The notes beneath the pieces are model-generated. The model made no database searches and was not told the origin of the DNA. It saw nothing but the letters and a program-made list of their open reading frames with translations. Below are positions 19,498-28,094 of a stretch of 57,911 bases of DNA, in pieces. Origin of the DNA: Bacteroidaceae bacterium. GTDB taxonomy: Bacteria > Bacteroidota > Bacteroidia > Bacteroidales > Bacteroidaceae. The stretch is from NCBI GenBank assembly GCA_017622495.1, contig JAGAQY010000058.1:1-57911 (forward strand), in the 5' to 3' direction. Each line of letters begins with the position of its first letter. The first letter of the stretch is position 1. The position numbers and the translations under genes were made by a program.

Positions 19498-20340
19498 GTG
19501 AAACAGCTGATAGACAAACTACAGACAGCACTCTCGGGCATCTATGAAGGACACGAACTAACGGCCATCATCCGCACCATCTGCTGCGACATGCTGGGCA
19601 TAAGCAGCACTGCTTATTACCTCAAGGAAGAGGTGACACTGACTACCGAGCAGGGGACACTTCTACAGGGCATCATCGACCGTCTACGACAAGGCGAGCC
19701 ACTGCAATACATAGAGGGGAAAGCCCCATTTTGCGGAATGGAGTTTGCAGTAAATTCATCTGTACTCATACCGCGTCCCGAGACGGCAGAACTGGTAGAT
19801 TGGATTGTCTGCGAGCATGCCACGCAACAACCACGCATACTGGACCTTGGCACCGGAAGCGGCTGCATCGCCATCGCACTGAGCAAGCAGCTTCCGCAAG
19901 CCACGATAGAGGCTTGCGACATATCGGCAGAGGCATTGACCGTAGCCAAAGAGAACGCCCGAATGAACGAGGCGCCCGTATCCTTCTTCACACACGACAT
20001 GCTCGACCTCGGCACTCCCCTCCCCCATTCCTATGACATACTGGTGAGCAACCCTCCCTACATACGACAGAGCGAGGCAGCGGACATGAGCATCCAAGTC
20101 ACCGAATGGGAGCCCCACACCGCCCTCTTCGTGCCCGACGACGATGCACTACGCTTCTACCGCGCCATTGCCGAGCTGGGGCAGACGGAGGCACTACGCC
20201 CTGGCGGGCATATCTACGTGGAGATCAATCAGGCATTAGGCAAAGAGACTGTAGCCCTATTCAAGTCGTATGAATACAAGGATGTAAAACTACGCAAGGA
20301 CATCTATGGGAACAACCGAATGATTAAATGCAAGAAATAA
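19498..20340 (+). CDS. prmC: Peptide chain release factor N5-glutamine methyltransferase
   Basis: Methylates the glutamine of the GGQ motif in release factors RF1/RF2 using S-adenosylmethionine. 280 residues: N-terminal helical domain, then a Rossmann methyltransferase domain with VLIPRPETAELVDW (about 92-105), the SAM loop LDLGTGSGCIAIAL (about 116-129) and the catalytic NPPY (VSNPPYI, about 183-189). The start is GTG; no in-frame ATG lies just upstream, and TACTTTTG about 28 nt upstream could be its -7 box. It diverges from the kinase operon. Confidence 0.95.
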   Translation: MKQLIDKLQTALSGIYEGHELTAIIRTICCDMLGISSTAYYLKEEVTLTTEQGTLLQGIIDRLRQGEPLQYIEGKAPFCGMEFAVNSSVLIPRPETAELVDWIVCEHATQQPRILDLGTGSGCIAIALSKQLPQATIEACDISAEALTVAKENARMNEAPVSFFTHDMLDLGTPLPHSYDILVSNPPYIRQSEAADMSIQVTEWEPHTALFVPDDDALRFYRAIAELGQTEALRPGGHIYVEINQALGKETVALFKSYEYKDVKLRKDIYGNNRMIKCKK

Positions 20341-20366
20341 TGCTTTTTCACACAAATGGATTTATT

Positions 20367-20503
20367 TCACACAGATCTCACGAATCTCACAGAAGCGCGT
20401 CGCTTCGCCCGCGCTGCCTCCGGGATGTATACACTCGGCAAAGCCGACAAGCTGCGAGCCTTCTGCGATGCAGCCCTCTGTGAGATTCGTGAGATCTGTG
20501 TGA
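20367..20503. repeat. Long inverted repeat with 27-bp perfect arms
   Basis: The arm starting TCACACAGATCTCACGAATC (20367-20393) recurs as its exact reverse complement at 20477-20503; the 83-bp centre holds smaller hairpins (GAAGCG/CGCTTC, CTCGGC/GCCGA). A related, more diverged element is at 46437-46577. Confidence 0.9.
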
Positions 20504-20536
20504 GACAAAACCTTCTCAACATATAAATAGATAAAT

Positions 20537-20611
20537 ATGGAAACAAAGGACCCACTATCATACAGAGTAATAGGTTGTGCAATCATAAAACGAGTTACCA
20601 ATGGATATTAA
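20537..20611 (+). pseudogene. Remnant of a GxxExxY-type nuclease-fold protein
   Basis: A 24-residue reading frame, METKDPLSYRVIGCAIIKRV followed by TNGY and a stop. The start closely resembles the conserved opening of GxxExxY proteins (PD-(D/E)XK superfamily; usually ...L.Y.IIGCA.EVH..LG.G..E..Y), but the EVH motif and everything downstream are missing. A likely decayed gene between prmC and recX. Confidence 0.5.
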
Positions 20612-20625
20612 ACAAACTATATTGA

Positions 20626-21090
20626 ATGACTGCAGATGAGATACTATATAAATTGGCTGCGCGATGCTCGGTAAGCGAGCAATGCCTGAGCGACATAGAG
20701 GCCAAGTTGAGCCGCTACGACCTCACCGAGGAGGAGCACACCCGTATCCTGCGCCACCTCGTAGAAGAGAAGTACGTAGATGACCGGCGCTATGCCGAGG
20801 CCTACGTGAAAGACAAATACCGATTCAACAAGTGGGGACGCATCAAGATTGCTCAGGGCCTGCGTCTGAAGGGCATTGACAATGAGACGATAAAGTCGGC
20901 CATGGAAACAATTGACGAAGAGGAGTATCTAAGCATTCTGCGCGACCTCATCAAGGCCAAGCGCAAAAGCACGCGAGGGACAAGCGAGTATGAGATAAAC
21001 GGCAAACTCACCCGTTTTGCCACAGGGCGAGGCTTTGAATATGCCGCGATACGGAGGTGTATTAACGTTGACGATGACTATTGGGATTGA
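20626..21090 (+). CDS. recX: Regulatory protein RecX
   Basis: 154 residues built of three-helix repeats, with the RecX hallmarks YVDDRRYAEAYVKDK (about 50-64) and KWGRIKIAQGLRLKGI (about 70-85). RecX binds RecA filaments and limits recombinase activity. ATG at 20626; AATTTG-poor upstream sequence gives no clear promoter, so transcription may come through the repeat region after prmC. Related species often have pyrE near recX; here an inverted-repeat element and comF follow instead. Confidence 0.9.
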   Translation: MTADEILYKLAARCSVSEQCLSDIEAKLSRYDLTEEEHTRILRHLVEEKYVDDRRYAEAYVKDKYRFNKWGRIKIAQGLRLKGIDNETIKSAMETIDEEEYLSILRDLIKAKRKSTRGTSEYEINGKLTRFATGRGFEYAAIRRCINVDDDYWD

Positions 21091-21132
21091 CCATTACATA
21101 ATGATAACTTTACAGATTCGGCATAGCCGCAT

Positions 21133-21296
21133 AACTGTCCCTCTGTTTATAGAGGGACGAGCGGAACAAAGTGAAGCGGAGGGAGTTACAAGCGTAGCGC
21201 GTAGTTTCTCAATTAGAGGAATGCATTCTCCGCGCTTCGCTTGGAACTCCCCCGTCGCTTCGCGCCACCCCCTCTATAAACAGAGGGGGAGTTGCA
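21133..21296. repeat. Palindromic element between recX and comF
   Basis: CCCTCTGTTTATAGAGGG (21140-21157) and its inverted counterpart CCCCTCTATAAACAGAGGGG (about 21269-21288) close a region of about 160 bp whose inside contains GAAGCGGAGGGAGTT and CGTCGCTTCG-type sub-repeats. No coding function is likely. Confidence 0.8.
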
Positions 21297-21312
21297 GACA
21301 TAACTCCTTCAT

Positions 21313-22017
21313 ATGACGTTGTATAAAGAGATGAAATGGATTGACGACCTCAAGGAACTACTTTTCCCACGTTACTGCAAGGTATGCCGACGCCGCCTTA
21401 CCCACAGCGAGCAGCACCTCTGCGTGAGTTGTCTCTTGGAACTGCCACGGACCCACTACGAGCGCACTCCCAACAATCTGCTGATGCAACACTTCATGGA
21501 ATGGCCCGAAGTAGTGGCCGCCACATCATACTTCTATTACGATAAGGAGGGACGATACAGTAGCCTCATCCATCACCTGAAATACTACGACCACCCCGAA
21601 GTGGGCACTTACCTCGGGCGCTTGGCCGCCACCGAGCTACAAGCCAGCGGATTCTTCGAGGGTATCGACCTCATCATCCCCGTCCCCTTATCGAAGAACA
21701 AGCTACGCAAGCGCGGCTACAACCAATGCGACTATATAGCGCAAGGCATCAGCCAAATCATCGGAGCCGACTTACATACTCACTGCATAGAGCGCACCGT
21801 AAACACCGACACGCAGACGCGCAAGAGCCGCTCCGAGCGGTGGAAGAACACCGAAAAGATATTTCAAGTCACCCATGCCAACACACTGAAGGGAAAACAC
21901 ATACTCCTCGTCGATGACGTTGCCACTACCGGTGCGACCCTACATGCCTGCACATCAGCAATCCTCAAGGTTCCCAACGTACGTATCAGTATCTTCACAC
22001 TGGCGAAAGCTTTATAA
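21313..22017 (+). CDS. comF: ComF-family phosphoribosyltransferase-like protein
   Basis: 234 residues. An N-terminal zinc ribbon (CKVCRRR about 21-27, then LCVSC) precedes a PRT-fold domain with IIPVPLSKNKLRKRGYNQ (about 121-138) and the PRPP-binding loop ILLVDDVATTGAT (about 197-209). Homologues act in uptake of DNA across the inner membrane during natural competence; in Bacteroidetes the role is not established. ATG at 21313 is chosen because the zinc ribbon begins soon after. Confidence 0.92.
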   Translation: MTLYKEMKWIDDLKELLFPRYCKVCRRRLTHSEQHLCVSCLLELPRTHYERTPNNLLMQHFMEWPEVVAATSYFYYDKEGRYSSLIHHLKYYDHPEVGTYLGRLAATELQASGFFEGIDLIIPVPLSKNKLRKRGYNQCDYIAQGISQIIGADLHTHCIERTVNTDTQTRKSRSERWKNTEKIFQVTHANTLKGKHILLVDDVATTGATLHACTSAILKVPNVRISIFTLAKAL

Positions 22018-22025
22018 GCAAAAAA

Positions 22026-22069
22026 CGCATACCCGAAGGACGAAGCCATGGGGTATGCGAATTGTTTTT
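22026..22069 (+). terminator. Intrinsic terminator of comF
   Basis: CGCATACCC (22026-22034) pairs with GGGTATGCG (22051-22059), followed by AATTGTTTTT. Confidence 0.8.
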
Positions 22070-22091
22070 GGGGTATCTTTGAAAAACAGCA

Positions 22092-22125
22092 TTCAGAGAG
22101 AGAGCTATTCAGCACCCTCTCTGAA
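22092..22125 (-). terminator. Probable terminator of the phosphate transporter gene
   Basis: TTCAGAGAG (22092-22100) pairs with CTCTCTGAA (22117-22125), just after the leftward stop at 22133; the T run beyond it is modest. Confidence 0.6.
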
Positions 22126-22132
22126 AGTGACA

Positions 22133-24397
22133 TTACTGTTGGTCGATGAAGTACTTCTCGCAACCGCGGAGCACGTTGCGCACTTCGGAGAGGAGCTCGT
22201 GTGACTCCTGGATGAGGTTGAGGTACACGAACGCCACCTTGATGTTTTCGGCATCCTCCTGCAGGCGGTGTGTCTGCACGCGGCGGAGGTTCGAGATCTC
22301 CTTCTTCAGCCACTTACCCTCGGCTGAGAGCTTCTCGGCATCGGTGTAGTCGCCTGTGCGGATGACGCGGCTGATGCCACGGAACACCTCAATGAGGCGC
22401 TTCTGATAGGGCGCAAACTCATCGTAGTACTGCGGTGGGAGCGGACGGAAGTTATTGTCGGTATGCTCCTTCATGGGGTTGGTGATACGGGTGAGCGTGT
22501 TAAGAATCTGCTGTCCGTTATTACTGCTGAGGTAATACCAGGTATTCTTCTCGAATGCCAATCCCTTGTCGATACGGCGGAATCCGAGTGTCTCCTGACG
22601 GCGCATCTTCTTCAGCAAGGCCTTCTCCTCAACAATCTTGCCGAGCGCCGTACGCAACTTACGCACATCTTCGTTGGCAAAGGCACTGATAACGCTTTCG
22701 TAAGTATCTGCCGCGAAATCGAGGGTATGGCACAGGGTCTCGGCGGTGTGGGCCTTGAGGTTGTTCCATACTCGTCCGGGGTCCTCTGAGGTAAGGATGA
22801 TATCCATCTTTTCATCGCGCACCTCCTCGTTCTTCTTGTTCTTATAGGACATGTGGCTACGGATGAGCAGGAAGATGGCGAGAGCTACCATGACAAACAT
22901 ACCTACAGGCCCTGCGAGATAGTTGACCGAAGCAACCAAGCCGGCCAGGATGAAGGCGGCACCTGCGGTGAGGAACCATCCACCTATCACGGAGATAACG
23001 CCGGTGATGCGGAACACGGCACTCTCACGTCCCCAGGCACGGTCGGCAAGCGACGAACCCATACCCACCATGAAGGTCACGTAGGTGGTAGAGAGGGGGA
23101 GTTTCAATGAGGTTCCCAGTGCGATGAGCAGACCTGCCAACACGAGGTTGACAGAGGCACGCACGAGGTCGAAGGCAGCGCCCTCGTCGATGGTCACTTC
23201 ACTCTGGTTGAAGCGGCCGTTGACCCATTTCTTCACATTGGCGGGAGTGATGTTGTTGAGTCCGTTGACGAATCCCATACCCATACGCACGAGCTTACGG
23301 GCAAGGCTTGAAGAGCCGAACATCTCGTCGCCCTCGTCCTGACGTGAGAGGTTGATAGAGGTCTTCAGCACCTCGTGAGCCTTCTTTGAGGTGCAAAGGG
23401 CAAATACCATGATGGCACCGGCACCGATAAGGAACCATACTGATGTGGTAGCGGGCTCGTTGAGGAAGCCCATCATGTATTCGTCGGGAGAGATGCCTGC
23501 AGGCACAGCCTCGCGGAAGAAGTGGAGCACACTATCCAGGGCCGCCATGGTGACACCGATAAAGTTCACCAGGTCGTTACCGGCAAAGGCCATAGCCAAG
23601 GCAAAGGTACCGATCATGATGATTACCTTGAAGATGTTGACCTTGAGGGCGTGGAGGAGCTGCATGAGCACGGTGCTCACCACGAAGATGATGCCAAGGA
23701 GCATCAGCGTGTTCTCATTGAGGAAGGCCTTGATTTCGGGGGTCATGAACGAGGCACCCTTCATGCCCTTGAAGAGCATGAAGTAGATGATGGAGGTCAC
23801 GGCCACACCACCGAAGATACCGATTTTCTTGGTCAGTCCCTTCTTATAATTATAGGTAAATATAAGGCGTGCTATCCATTGCACGATGATGCCGAAGAAG
23901 AAGGCTATCGCCACGGATAGGAAGATACCGGCTATCACCTCCAGTGCCTTGCTCGTGTTGAGCAAGTCGCCGACGCTCTCTACGCCCGGCAGATTCTCTC
24001 CTGAACTGACCTTGATGATCGCGAGGGCGAACGATGCCCCCAAGAGTTCGAACACCATCGACACGGTGGTCGAGGTGGGCATGCCGAGCGAGTTGAAAAT
24101 GTCGAGCAGCACCACATCGGTGACCGTCACGGCCAGGAACACGCACATCAGTTGCCGGAAATAAAAATGCTCGGGTTGGAACATGCCGTGCCGAGCAATA
24201 TCCATCATACCGTTACTGGTTGATGCTCCGATGAAAATACCGATTGCTGCTACAATCAAGATTACTTTGAGCGATGCCGCCTTGGCACCTACCGCCGAGT
24301 TGAGGAAGTTCACGGCGTCGTTACTTACACCGACATTGAGGTCGATGATTGCGAGGATAAATAGGAAACAGATTATCCCTACATAAAAATATTCCAT
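22133..24397 (-). CDS. PiT-family inorganic phosphate transporter with C-terminal PhoU-like extension
   Basis: 754 residues. Two copies of the PiT signature region are visible: NVGVSNDAVNFLNSAVGAKA near residue 21 and AGNDLVNFIGV in the middle (about 272-282), each in a block of hydrophobic segments. Transport of phosphate with Na+ or H+ across the inner membrane is the family role. The last ~200 residues are hydrophilic and helical (DEKMDIILTSEDPGRVWNNL onwards), resembling a fused PhoU-like regulatory domain, which explains the length over the usual 330-500. A TATCTTTG -7 box lies at 24431-24424 (minus), about 27 bp upstream of the start. It converges with comF. Confidence 0.9.
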   Translation of the reverse strand: MEYFYVGIICFLFILAIIDLNVGVSNDAVNFLNSAVGAKAASLKVILIVAAIGIFIGASTSNGMMDIARHGMFQPEHFYFRQLMCVFLAVTVTDVVLLDIFNSLGMPTSTTVSMVFELLGASFALAIIKVSSGENLPGVESVGDLLNTSKALEVIAGIFLSVAIAFFFGIIVQWIARLIFTYNYKKGLTKKIGIFGGVAVTSIIYFMLFKGMKGASFMTPEIKAFLNENTLMLLGIIFVVSTVLMQLLHALKVNIFKVIIMIGTFALAMAFAGNDLVNFIGVTMAALDSVLHFFREAVPAGISPDEYMMGFLNEPATTSVWFLIGAGAIMVFALCTSKKAHEVLKTSINLSRQDEGDEMFGSSSLARKLVRMGMGFVNGLNNITPANVKKWVNGRFNQSEVTIDEGAAFDLVRASVNLVLAGLLIALGTSLKLPLSTTYVTFMVGMGSSLADRAWGRESAVFRITGVISVIGGWFLTAGAAFILAGLVASVNYLAGPVGMFVMVALAIFLLIRSHMSYKNKKNEEVRDEKMDIILTSEDPGRVWNNLKAHTAETLCHTLDFAADTYESVISAFANEDVRKLRTALGKIVEEKALLKKMRRQETLGFRRIDKGLAFEKNTWYYLSSNNGQQILNTLTRITNPMKEHTDNNFRPLPPQYYDEFAPYQKRLIEVFRGISRVIRTGDYTDAEKLSAEGKWLKKEISNLRRVQTHRLQEDAENIKVAFVYLNLIQESHELLSEVRNVLRGCEKYFIDQQ

Positions 24398-24423
24398 AAA
24401 TAACGTTTATTGGTAATTTCGTG

Positions 24424-24431
24424 CAAAGATA
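24424..24431 (-). promoter_or_regulatory. -7 box of the phosphate transporter promoter
   Basis: TATCTTTG on the minus strand matches the Bacteroidetes -7 consensus exactly; no clear TTG is found 19-21 bp further upstream. Confidence 0.55.
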
Positions 24432-24518
24432 CTAAAATATATTAAGTTTCCTATAAATGTTTGTTACATTTTGGTTACAAAATTTAGCTTGAGCGAAGAG
24501 TGTTTTTTGGCCAATTGG

Positions 24519-24788
24519 TTATTGGGCGGCTATGCCGGCTTCGACCCATCTCTGTGCCAATGCGGTGGCATCGGCCAGTGCGGTGGCATCGTCAATGTCG
24601 TACTTTGCGGTCAGCAGGGCGGCCAATGTCTCGGGAGTAAACTCCTTGCCCTCGACCTCACGCCACAGGTAGGCGGCGCTCTCGTTGAGGCTGATGACCT
24701 TACTGAAGTCAATGTTGGCCACTCCGGTGGCAATGATGATGTGCTCGCCGCACATTTCGCGTAGCTCGAATCCTTCGTTGATTTTCAT
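24519..24788 (-). CDS. PqqD-like (RiPP recognition element-type) small protein
   Basis: 89 residues in the PqqD fold: beta strands in the opening (FELREMCGEHIIIATGV), then ISLNESAAYLWREVEGKEFT and a C-terminal helix pair ending QRWVEAGIA. Free-standing PqqD-like domains bind leader peptides and present them to modifying enzymes. It is the last gene of a leftward set HPrK-like kinase, S24/S26 peptidase, PqqD. No precursor peptide gene could be found next to it. Confidence 0.8.
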   Translation of the reverse strand: MKINEGFELREMCGEHIIIATGVANIDFSKVISLNESAAYLWREVEGKEFTPETLAALLTAKYDIDDATALADATALAQRWVEAGIAAQ

Positions 24789-24831
24789 TTTTTCTTGGTG
24801 TTATCGGTTGTTATATGTTTTTTATAGGATT

Positions 24832-24893
24832 ATCTAGGGCTTCCTAGGGACTCCTAGGACTTCCTAGAGACCCCTAGGACTGCTTAGAATAGG
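24832..24893. repeat. Decamer tandem repeat (CTAGG(A/G)CTTC type), six units
   Basis: CTAGGGCTTC, CTAGGGACTC, CTAGGACTTC, CTAGAGACCC, CTAGGACTGC, TTAGAATAGG follow one another with a strict 10-bp period in the spacer between the peptidase and PqqD genes. The same kind of decamer repeat lies between groES and groEL. Confidence 0.8.
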
Positions 24894-24903
24894 AATGGCC
24901 GTG

Positions 24904-25374
24904 TCATCTCCAGGTGGCTGGCAAACGGCGGTGGATGGCCAGCAGTACGCGTCTGGCGAATGGCCACTTGGGCCACAAGGCCGAGTAGTAGCGCCAGCGC
25001 CTGCCGTCGGGGGAGTAGGTCTTGTCCTTGCGTATGAGGTGCTTGGTGGCGCCCACGATGTGGCTGATGTGGCATTGCTCTGTGCCTCTGACGTTGCCGT
25101 CGCCCTTGAGGGTCACCTTGTCGCCTTCGATGCGTATGATACGGTGGTATACATATTTCCCGGGAGCAATCTCTGCCAACACGGCATCGCCCACTTGCGG
25201 AGTGCGGGTGGGGCGGGTGAGCACGATCTTGTCGCGGCGGTCTTCGAGGAAGGGGCGCATGCTGAAGCCTCTCACGCGGAGTGTGGCATCGTGGCCGTCG
25301 GCGATGAGTCGTTTCACCTCTCCGAGGAAAATCTCGTTGGGGAGTTCTACGGTGTTACGGATGGGCGTTGTCAT
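24904..25374 (-). CDS. S24/S26-family (signal peptidase-like) serine peptidase
   Basis: 156 residues. The nucleophile motif GFSMRPFL (about 40-47) and a following VGDAVL, KYVYHRIIRI (about 73-82) with GDGN match S26/S24-like peptidases; the YHRI histidine sits where other members have the general-base lysine, as in ER-type signal peptidases (Ser-His type). It lacks a clear N-terminal membrane anchor. Its start overlaps the stop of the HPrK-like gene by 4 bp (ATGA-type), showing translational coupling. A role in trimming a peptide substrate within the triad is inferred. Confidence 0.75.
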   Translation of the reverse strand: MTTPIRNTVELPNEIFLGEVKRLIADGHDATLRVRGFSMRPFLEDRRDKIVLTRPTRTPQVGDAVLAEIAPGKYVYHRIIRIEGDKVTLKGDGNVRGTEQCHISHIVGATKHLIRKDKTYSPDGRRWRYYSALWPKWPFARRVLLAIHRRLPATWR

Positions 25375-26255
25375 AGATTATCTTTGGAGGTTACTGCCGC
25401 GTGACATACCTCGGCGGCCTCTTGGTCGGGGCGGCAACCTAAGGTGTAGAGTGGTGTCAGCTCTATCAGGCGTGATACGCTATCGCAGATGCCGCCATGA
25501 ACGCGCTTGTCCCACTTCATTGTCGACATAGAGGGCAACAGCACGGCGAAGGCTTGCAGCGCTCCCTCGCGCCCGATGTGGTTGGTAGGCTCTTGCTTGA
25601 TGCGTACGAAGGCTCCTATCGGGGCGCTGTCGTTCTTGTAGCAAGGGGTCTTGCCGCTCCAGGGCGAACCGTATACGGTAGCTATCCCACCTTCGATGCG
25701 GATAACGGGGTTGTCGTCATTGAGCAGTTCGCTGCCTTCAATGTGTCTCAGCCATAGGCTGCTGTGTGTGCTCTTGCCCGTGCCGCTCTTGCCGAGGAAG
25801 AGGTATCCGTGGCCGTGGTTCTTGATGACCGAGGCGTGTACGAGCATCGTTTCCATGGTGGCCGCGGCAAAGGCATAAACCAGCATCAGTGCGTTGTTGA
25901 CGGCAAAGGTGCGCATCGAGTTTTCGCCCCGGGTGGCTATGATGGCTTGGCTGAAGTCGCCGTTGGCTTGCAGGAGTCCGCAGTATTTGCCTCCGGGCGG
26001 ACTGATGAGTATCTGATAGGTGCCATCGGCCAGGCGGTAAACACCAAAGTCGGCAGCTCCGCAATCGAACTCTCCGATGGTGTCGCCCTTCTCCGTGGGG
26101 TAGAATGTGTCGTCCACCGTGAGAGTAAACTGCGGTTTTTCGGCTCCTGCGGCTACGGCAAATGGTTCGTAAGAGGGTAGGGCGATGCCCGTCTCTCCCT
26201 CGGGGAGAGTCACCGCAAAGGTGTGGCGGGCTACGGTGTAGTATCGTGTTGGCAT
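25371..26255 (-). CDS. HPr kinase-like P-loop protein
   Basis: 294 residues. Beta-rich N-terminal half, then a P-loop FLGKSGTGKSTHSSLW (about 152-167) and LLNDDNPVIRI (about 175-185), as in the catalytic core of HPr kinase/phosphorylase and HprK-related kinases; the HPrK N-terminal domain and phosphorylase signature are not evident. Related stand-alone kinases occur with PqqD-like proteins in the bioinformatically defined HPr-rel-A system and in some lasso-peptide clusters, where they can phosphorylate the product. Here it is followed by a peptidase and PqqD gene. Target unknown. Confidence 0.7.
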   Translation of the reverse strand: MPTRYYTVARHTFAVTLPEGETGIALPSYEPFAVAAGAEKPQFTLTVDDTFYPTEKGDTIGEFDCGAADFGVYRLADGTYQILISPPGGKYCGLLQANGDFSQAIIATRGENSMRTFAVNNALMLVYAFAAATMETMLVHASVIKNHGHGYLFLGKSGTGKSTHSSLWLRHIEGSELLNDDNPVIRIEGGIATVYGSPWSGKTPCYKNDSAPIGAFVRIKQEPTNHIGREGALQAFAVLLPSMSTMKWDKRVHGGICDSVSRLIELTPLYTLGCRPDQEAAEVCHAAVTSKDNL

Positions 26256-26297
26256 CTTTGGAGATTTTCTATTTGACGATTTACAATTTACTATTTA

Positions 26298-27596
26298 TTA
26301 CAACCACTCCACCAGCGAGGCCAGCTTCATGCTGTTCGACCCCTTAATGAGGATGGTGCGTCCCTCGGGGCGCTCGGCTTCGAGTGCGGCCTTCACCTCC
26401 TCGGCATCGGCAAAGGTGCGCTGGGTGTGCCGTGTGGCGGCAAAGGCAGTGCCCACGAGCCACACCTCGGCGAAGTCTCGGGCGTCGAGCAGGTCTACCA
26501 CCTCCTGATGGGCCGCCTCGGTGGCTTCGCCCAGTTCCTTCATGTCGCCCAGGATGAGCATCTTGTGGGGTACATCCATCAAGGCAAAGTTGTCTATGGC
26601 CGCACGCATGCTCGTGGGGTTGGCGTTGTAGGCATCCACGACGAGGGTGTTGTGCTCGGTCTTGGTCAGTTGCGAGCGGTTGTTGGTGGGGGCGTATTCG
26701 CTGAGTGCTGCCGATATCTCCTGCTCGGCTACTCCGAAGTAGGTGCCCACGGCTACGGCACACAGGGCGTTGTCTATATTGTAGCTGCCTATGAGCTGGG
26801 TGCTCACCTCGTGCCACCCGCCACCGCGCTTCCTCCATTGGAATCGCAGGTAGGGCGCACAGTCGATGAGTTTGCCGCAGATGTCTGCCTCCTCCGCCTG
26901 GCCGTAGGTGACGGCTTCCAGTCCCTCGGCAATGGCACACAGGTGGTGGTTGTCGCTATTCAGGAAGATGGTACGGCGCGGTGTGGTGCGCAGGTAGTCA
27001 TACATCTCGCCCTTGGTGCGGATGACCCCCTCGAGCGAACCGAAGCCCTGCAGATGGGCCATGCCCACGTTGGTGATGAGGCCATAGTCGGGCTCGGCAA
27101 TCTCCACCAGCTCCTTGATGTCGCCCGGGTGGCTGGCGCCCATCTCCACCACGGCCATCTCGTGCTCGGCGGTGAGTTGCAGCAGCGTGAGGGGCACTCC
27201 GATGTGGTTGTTGAGGTTGCCCTGCGTGTAGTGGATGTGGTACTTACGGCTCAGCACGGCGGCGATGAGCTCCTTCGTGGTGGTCTTGCCGTTGGTGCCG
27301 GTGATGCCCACGATGGGGAGGCCCAGGGTGCGGCGATGATGGCGGGCCAGCTGTTGCAGCGCCTTCAGCGAGTCGTCCACGAGGAGGTACCGCTCGTCGG
27401 CGGGGTCGGCATACGCGGCATTGTCCACCACGGCATAGCGGCATCCCTGCTCCAATGCGCTCTTGGCATAGCGGTTGCCGTCGAAGTTCTCACCTCGCAA
27501 GGCAACGAACATCATCCCCTCGCGGCACTGACGAGTGTCGGTGGTGATGCCTGTGCTCTCGCTGAAATAGCTGTATATATGTTCGATAGATACCAT
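26298..27596 (-). CDS. murF: UDP-N-acetylmuramoyl-tripeptide--D-alanyl-D-alanine ligase
   Basis: Adds D-Ala-D-Ala to the UDP-MurNAc tripeptide, the last cytoplasmic step of peptidoglycan precursor synthesis. 432 residues with the Mur ligase order: N-terminal domain (DTRQCREGMMFVALRGENFDG about 20-40), ATP loop GITGTNGKTTTKELIAAVL (about 99-117), VVEMGASHPGDI (about 149-160), NADN-type region with DAYNANPTS (about 312-320) and the C-terminal domain with LILGDMKELG (about 342-351). It heads the leftward set; the HPrK-like gene starts 42 bp downstream, so murF may drive the triad. TATCTTTG at 27714-27707 (minus) is a possible -7 box. Confidence 0.95.
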   Translation of the reverse strand: MVSIEHIYSYFSESTGITTDTRQCREGMMFVALRGENFDGNRYAKSALEQGCRYAVVDNAAYADPADERYLLVDDSLKALQQLARHHRRTLGLPIVGITGTNGKTTTKELIAAVLSRKYHIHYTQGNLNNHIGVPLTLLQLTAEHEMAVVEMGASHPGDIKELVEIAEPDYGLITNVGMAHLQGFGSLEGVIRTKGEMYDYLRTTPRRTIFLNSDNHHLCAIAEGLEAVTYGQAEEADICGKLIDCAPYLRFQWRKRGGGWHEVSTQLIGSYNIDNALCAVAVGTYFGVAEQEISAALSEYAPTNNRSQLTKTEHNTLVVDAYNANPTSMRAAIDNFALMDVPHKMLILGDMKELGEATEAAHQEVVDLLDARDFAEVWLVGTAFAATRHTQRTFADAEEVKAALEAERPEGRTILIKGSNSMKLASLVEWL

Positions 27597-27896
27597 ATTA
27601 TCTGCTTTCTCCTAATTAATTTTACAAATTTAGTGTTTTTTTTCGATTTCCCGAAGGTTATGTGCGTTTTACTTTGCTTGCCTGCCCTTACCAACCAATG
27701 ACGATGCAAAGATAATACATCCGCTTGACAAGTTCCGACTAAATGCAACAGACTGCAACAGACTTTTCGCAAGCGGTTTTATTTCAGTCAAATAAAATTT
27801 TAACGTAGGTGCGTGCCGTCGCGCTTGCAGGTGCGATAAATCATGTTTGCAGGTGCAGGAACCTTCAGATCATGGCATCGGCAGCCAATCAACTAC

Positions 27897-28092
27897 GGTC
27901 AACAGTAAACAGTCAACAGTTAATTTGCTCTGTCACCCCTTTTCGTTTTTCGTCGTCGCCTATAATAATAGGGCTTATTTAAGTATTAGATATACGTAGT
28001 ATATCTAATACTTAAATAAGAATTTTTATATATGAACATTTTATGCCCCGATGTGTGTGCGCAAATTAACTGTTGACTGTTTACTGTTGACC
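27897..28092. repeat. 32-bp inverted repeats enclosing a perfect 47-nt palindrome
   Basis: The arm 27897-27928 (starts GGTCAACAGTAAACAG) is the exact reverse complement of 28061-28092. Between them, 27974-27995 and 27999-28020 form a perfect 22-bp, A/T-rich palindrome around a GTA centre (starts CTTATTTAAGTATTAG). It lacks a GC-rich stem and T run, so it is not a normal terminator. Confidence 0.9.
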
Positions 28093-28094
28093 GC

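Noticed and set aside
26427..27701. Long plus-strand frame (424 codons) opposite murF
   Set aside because: MurF motifs on the other strand are unambiguous; the plus frame is composition-driven and lacks any recognisable domain.
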